From: Clostridia bacterium
GTDB taxonomy: Bacteria > Bacillota > Clostridia > Christensenellales > Pumilibacteraceae
Direction: 5' to 3'
Assembly (NCBI GenBank): GCA_017452405.1
Contig: JAFTMM010000011.1
Span: 1 to 7,661, forward strand
DNA: 7,661 bases
Part shown: in pieces, positions 6,113 to 7,661 of the stretch
How positions within the stretch are numbered: the stretch's first letter is position 1
Layout of the letters: each line of letters opens with the position of its first letter
The notes under the pieces: model-generated
Databases searched by the model: none
The model's input: the letters and a program-made list of their open reading frames with translations, nothing else
What the model was told of the DNA's origin: nothing
Program-made: the position numbers and the translations under genes

Positions 6113-6897
6113 AGAGATATTCTCTCATTATTGTAGTAGTAAATGTATTCTTCTAATTTCTTTATGAAAGCGTTAACGCTTTCATATTTTTCGCCGTAGT
6201 ACATCTCTACTTTTAATCTTCCAAAGAAGTTTTCCATTACACTGTTATCTAAACAGTTTCCTTTCCTCGACATACTTTGAGTTATATTATGTTCCTTCAG
6301 TAATCGCTGAAACTCTCTCATCTGGTACTGCCAGCCTTGATCAGAATGCAAGACTGGTCTTGCATTCTTAGGCAATACTTCAAACAATCCTTTCAGCATT
6401 TCTCTTGTCTGCCAAAAATTTGGACTTGTGGATATTGCATAACTTATTATCTCGTTATTATACATATCTAAGATAGGAGATAAGTAAACCTTTTCATTAC
6501 ATACTGAAAACTCTGTTACGTCTGTCGTGAGCTTCTCAAAAGGCTTGTCCGCATGAAAGTCCCTTTGTATTAAGTTAGGAGCTATTTTTCCGACTTCGCC
6601 TCTATACGATTTATACTTGCTCTTACGCTGTTTTCCTCGTATATTTAGCACTTTCATTAGTTTTAACACCGTTTTATGATTAATTTCGTAACCTCTGTTC
6701 CTTAATCCTATCGTTATTCTTCGGTATCCGTATGTACTTTTACTGCTTGTAAATATCTCTTGTATTTCTTGTTTTTCTACTATGTATTTATCTTGTTTTT
6801 CTTTGAGATAGTAGTAATACGTACTGCGGGCAAGCTTGGAAAATTTAAGCAATTCTTTAAGCGGATATTTTTGCCTTAGCTCAGCAATTACTTTTGC
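6100..6897 (-). CDS. IS3-family OrfB transposase (DDE integrase), expressed by -1 frameshift; early TGA stop
   Basis: OrfB supplies the catalytic domain of the OrfAB transposase. Counting from Leu at 6852, the acidic triad is Asp111 (TTDVTEF), Asp171 (LHSDQGWQY) and Glu207 (NSVMENFFGRLK), giving the usual D(35)E spacing. An HTH_21-like region (about 20-70, STYGYRRITIGLRNRGYEINHKTV) precedes the rve core. Family-like sequence (AKVIAELRQKYPLKELLKFSK) continues upstream to the frameshift site at 6897, and no ATG, GTG or TTG occurs in that part, so expression as a fusion is favoured over an independent TTG start. The fusion would have about 392 residues. At 6100-6102 a TGA replaces the Gly expected in the usual LKLKG(L/M)SPxQYRT ending. 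The frame then continues as MSPEQYRTHSQVI to TAA at 6058-6060, so a nonsense mutation probably removed the last 14 residues. Confidence 0.88.
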   Translation of the reverse strand, partial: AKVIAELRQKYPLKELLKFSKLARSTYYYYLKEKQDKYIVEKQEIQEIFTSSKSTYGYRRITIGLRNRGYEINHKTVLKLMKVLNIRGKQRKSKYKSYRGEVGKIAPNLIQRDFHADKPFEKLTTDVTEFSVCNEKVYLSPILDMYNNEIISYAISTSPNFWQTREMLKGLFEVLPKNARPVLHSDQGWQYQMREFQRLLKEHNITQSMSRKGNCLDNSVMENFFGRLKVEMYYGEKYESVNAFIKKLEEYIYYYNNERISLKLK

Positions 6898-7277
6898 TTT
6901 TTCCCGTTCTCTCGCTTTATGCGTTCCTGAACTAAGGCACTGAGTTTTTTTAAGTACTCGTTCTCCATTCGAAGTCTTTGGTTTTCGGCAATTAAATCTT
7001 CTTCTACTTTCTTGTCCAACTTAGGTGGTCTGCCTCGCTTCTTTCCGGTTAACGACGGTCTACCTCGATTGTCTTTCATTAGTCCTTCGTATCCTTCTTC
7101 TAGATATTTGCGTTCCCAACGTTGAAGAGTATTTATTGCGCCACCTTTACTTGTTAGAAGTAATCCATATTTCCTTACAGTTTCGCTATAGCTTAAACGA
7201 TGTTCACGCATATCTAGTATAACAGATAATTTGAACTCTGGCGAGTATTTTCTAAATATTTGCCCTTTTTTTACCAT
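6888..7277 (-). CDS. IS3-family OrfA (helix-turn-helix, leucine zipper)
   Basis: This 129-residue protein, basic and DNA-binding, recognises the IS ends and, fused to OrfB, forms the transposase. Residues 10-60 (KYSPEFKLSVILDMREHRLSY onward) form the helix-turn-helix region. A basic GRPSLTGKKRGRPPK segment (72-86) has two GRP motifs resembling AT-hooks. Residues 95-120 (LIAENQRLRMENEYLKKL...) form a leucine-zipper coiled coil for multimerisation. ATG at 7277 is preferred: AAGGAGG (minus strand of 7289-7295) lies 11 nt upstream, whereas the ATG at 7325 would start outside the element and read through the inverted repeat. It ends in TAA two codons after the slippery site used to make OrfAB. Confidence 0.9.
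   Translation of the reverse strand: MVKKGQIFRKYSPEFKLSVILDMREHRLSYSETVRKYGLLLTSKGGAINTLQRWERKYLEEGYEGLMKDNRGRPSLTGKKRGRPPKLDKKVEEDLIAENQRLRMENEYLKKLSALVQERIKRENGKKQK
6897..6903 (-). promoter_or_regulatory. Probable -1 ribosomal frameshift site joining orfA and orfB
   Basis: On the minus strand orfA reads GGG AAA AAG CAA AAG TAA. The heptamer G AAA AAG (an A5G run) allows slippage to -1, after which reading continues as GCA AAA GTA, encoding AKVIAELRQ of orfB. The frames are in the correct -1 relation and the family uses this mechanism. I could not identify a clear stimulatory structure downstream. Confidence 0.72.
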
Positions 7278-7299
7278 AAAAAAATGCACCTCCTTAAAG

Positions 7300-7324
7300 T
7301 GTCTAACTTTTGGGGTGCATTTCA
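7300..7324. repeat. IS terminal inverted repeat IRL (orfA side)
   Basis: This is the partner of 6024-6048. On the + strand it ends in GGGGTGCATTTCA, closing with CA. The orfA ribosome site lies just inside it. Confidence 0.9.
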
Positions 7325-7327
7325 TTT
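7325..7327. repeat. Target-site duplication, right copy (TTT)
   Basis: TTT directly follows the terminal CA and matches 6021-6023. The next base is also T, so a longer duplication cannot be judged from this copy alone. Confidence 0.6.
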
Positions 7328-7329
7328 TG

Positions 7330-7349
7330 CCGAACTCATTTTTATTTTA
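7330..7349 (+). terminator. Right arm of the disrupted lysS terminator
   Basis: CCGAACTC followed by TTTTT-rich sequence is the exact reverse complement of 5999-6018 over 20 nt. It was the descending stem and T-tract of the lysS terminator before the insertion. It no longer has its partner nearby. Confidence 0.82.
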
Positions 7350-7385
7350 GCCAATTGCAATAAACTTTAGAGGGCGAAAAAGTTT

Positions 7386-7405
7386 TATGTGAAATCTATG
7401 TGAAA
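7386..7405 (+). promoter_or_regulatory. 11-bp-period direct repeat upstream of a strong promoter (possible regulator site)
   Basis: TATGTGAAA occurs at 7386-7394 and again at 7397-7405, 11 bp apart, which is about one helical turn. The second copy ends 14 nt before the -35 box. Tandem half-sites with this spacing upstream of -35 resemble OmpR/PhoB-type response-regulator sites. That assignment is inference. Confidence 0.45.
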
Positions 7406-7419
7406 ATTTGGAAAACCTA

Positions 7420-7447
7420 TTGACAAAGTAGAATAATGTGTTATAAT
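7420..7447 (+). promoter_or_regulatory. Very strong sigma-A-type promoter with extended -10
   Basis: It has a perfect TTGACA (7420-7425), a 16-nt spacer and a perfect TATAAT (7442-7447), preceded by TG one base before (7439-7440) as in extended -10 promoters. The predicted start near 7454 gives a leader of about 190 nt before ATG 7642. Confidence 0.88.
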
Positions 7448-7476
7448 GCTATTAAAAGAGCATTAAAATTGAATAA

Positions 7477-7496
7477 AAATTTATTTAAATAAATTT
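7477..7496. repeat. 20-bp perfect palindrome of A and T only
   Basis: The half AAATTTATTT is followed by its exact reverse complement, with no loop. It lies about 25 nt after the predicted transcription start, where it could be an operator or, in RNA, a 5' hairpin. In such AT-rich sequence chance is a real alternative. Confidence 0.5.
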
Positions 7497-7571
7497 ATTA
7501 AAAATGCGTAAAAAATAGTGTTTGAAATTGTCTATTAAAATGAAAACCTGTATTCTAAGGAGGTAATCATT

Positions 7572-7586
7572 ATGGACAGTAGTTAA
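7572..7586 (+). CDS. Four-codon minicistron (MDSS) with a perfect ribosome binding site
   Basis: ATG GAC AGT AGT TAA is preceded at 7-nt spacing by TAAGGAGGT (7556-7564), the full complement of the 16S rRNA 3' end and the best ribosome site in the window. The peptide itself has no recognisable function. The site may act as a leader peptide or simply as a ribosome-loading or mRNA-stabilising element upstream of the gene at 7642. It could also be the relic of a truncated gene. Confidence 0.4.
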   Translation: MDSS

Positions 7587-7641
7587 AAATAAAATGACCA
7601 TTTCAACCCACGTAGAAATAAAAATCAAAAGGAGTAAGTGT

Positions 7642-7661
7642 ATGAAAGGTAGGATATTAAA
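7642..7661 (+). CDS. Start of the next gene (partial, 6 codons plus 2 bases)
   Basis: ATG 7642 has AAGGAG (7629-7634) 7 nt upstream. The visible residues are MKGRIL. The basic start followed by hydrophobic residues could be the beginning of a signal peptide, but too little is present to say. The same frame is open back to ATG 7594, which lacks a ribosome site. It is driven by the strong promoter at 7420-7447. Identity unknown. Confidence 0.7.

Larger units (their letters stand above)
6024..7324 (-). mobile_element. IS3-family (IS150-like) insertion sequence, about 1.3 kb
   Basis: The element is 1301 bp with 25-bp imperfect terminal inverted repeats that begin with 5'-TG and share ACCCCAAAAGTTAGACA, an end type familiar from the IS150 group. 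It carries orfA (helix-turn-helix plus leucine zipper) and orfB (DDE integrase) on the minus strand in -1 relation, both AT-richer than the host genes. A TTT target duplication flanks it. It lies between lysS and the next promoter, in the loop of the former lysS terminator. The orfB frame has a TGA stop in place of an expected Gly codon near its end, so activity is uncertain. IRL is the 7324 end and IRR the 6024 end. Confidence 0.93.

Noticed and set aside
7278..7325. ATG 7325 as the orfA start
   Set aside because: It would begin outside the element and translate the inverted repeat. ATG 7277 follows AAGGAGG located inside the IS.
7600..7620. Sequence resembling a CRISPR repeat end (ATTTCAACCCACG)
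   Set aside because: Only one copy is present; no repeat-spacer periodicity exists in the window.
7594..7641. Upstream ATG 7594 as the start of the last gene
   Set aside because: It is in frame with ATG 7642 but has no ribosome site, whereas 7642 has AAGGAG at 7-nt spacing.

Overview
The window looks like a chromosomal segment of a low-to-moderate GC anaerobic Firmicute of the Clostridia type. This is inferred from strong AGGAGG-type ribosome binding sites, consensus sigma-A-like promoters, A/T-flanked hairpin terminators, universal use of TAA as the host stop codon, and the greA-lysS neighbourhood common in that phylum. The exact taxon cannot be read from the sequence. TGG is used for Trp in the host genes and none of them contains an in-frame TGA, so there is no sign of a recoded UGA.

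Layout: (1) bases 1-166 hold the 3' end of a gene for a C-terminally membrane-anchored protein, closed by a strong terminator. (2) A near-perfect promoter (TTGACT-17-TATAAT, 183-211) starts a five-gene + strand run: aconitate hydratase (268-2172), an Lrp/AsnC-type regulator (2182-2679), a class I/II aminotransferase (2731-3894), the transcript cleavage factor GreA (3946-4413) and lysyl-tRNA synthetase (4485-5987). Gaps are 9, 51, 51 and 71 nt, with small hairpins in the last three and no convincing internal promoter, so a shared transcript is plausible. (3) An IS3-family, IS150-like insertion sequence (6024-7324, minus-strand orfA and orfB joined by a -1 frameshift) follows lysS. It is AT-richer than the host genes. 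(4) The 337 nt after it carry a very strong promoter, an 11-bp-period direct repeat, an AT palindrome, a four-codon minicistron with a perfect Shine-Dalgarno sequence, and the first codons of a new gene at 7642.

Functional reading: aconitase supplies isocitrate toward 2-oxoglutarate and glutamate. The Lrp-type regulator and the aminotransferase fit an amino-acid nitrogen module. GreA and LysS are housekeeping transcription and translation genes.

The most interesting part is the IS. Its two flanks are 20-nt perfect inverted copies of each other, so it sits in the loop of what was the lysS terminator hairpin, with a TTT target duplication. A 15-nt copy of the left flank also lies inside the 3' end of the element's own transposase gene, within a second terminator-like hairpin. 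The transposase frame has a TGA where a Gly codon is expected 14 codons before the end of the conserved frame. The insertion appears to damage no gene.
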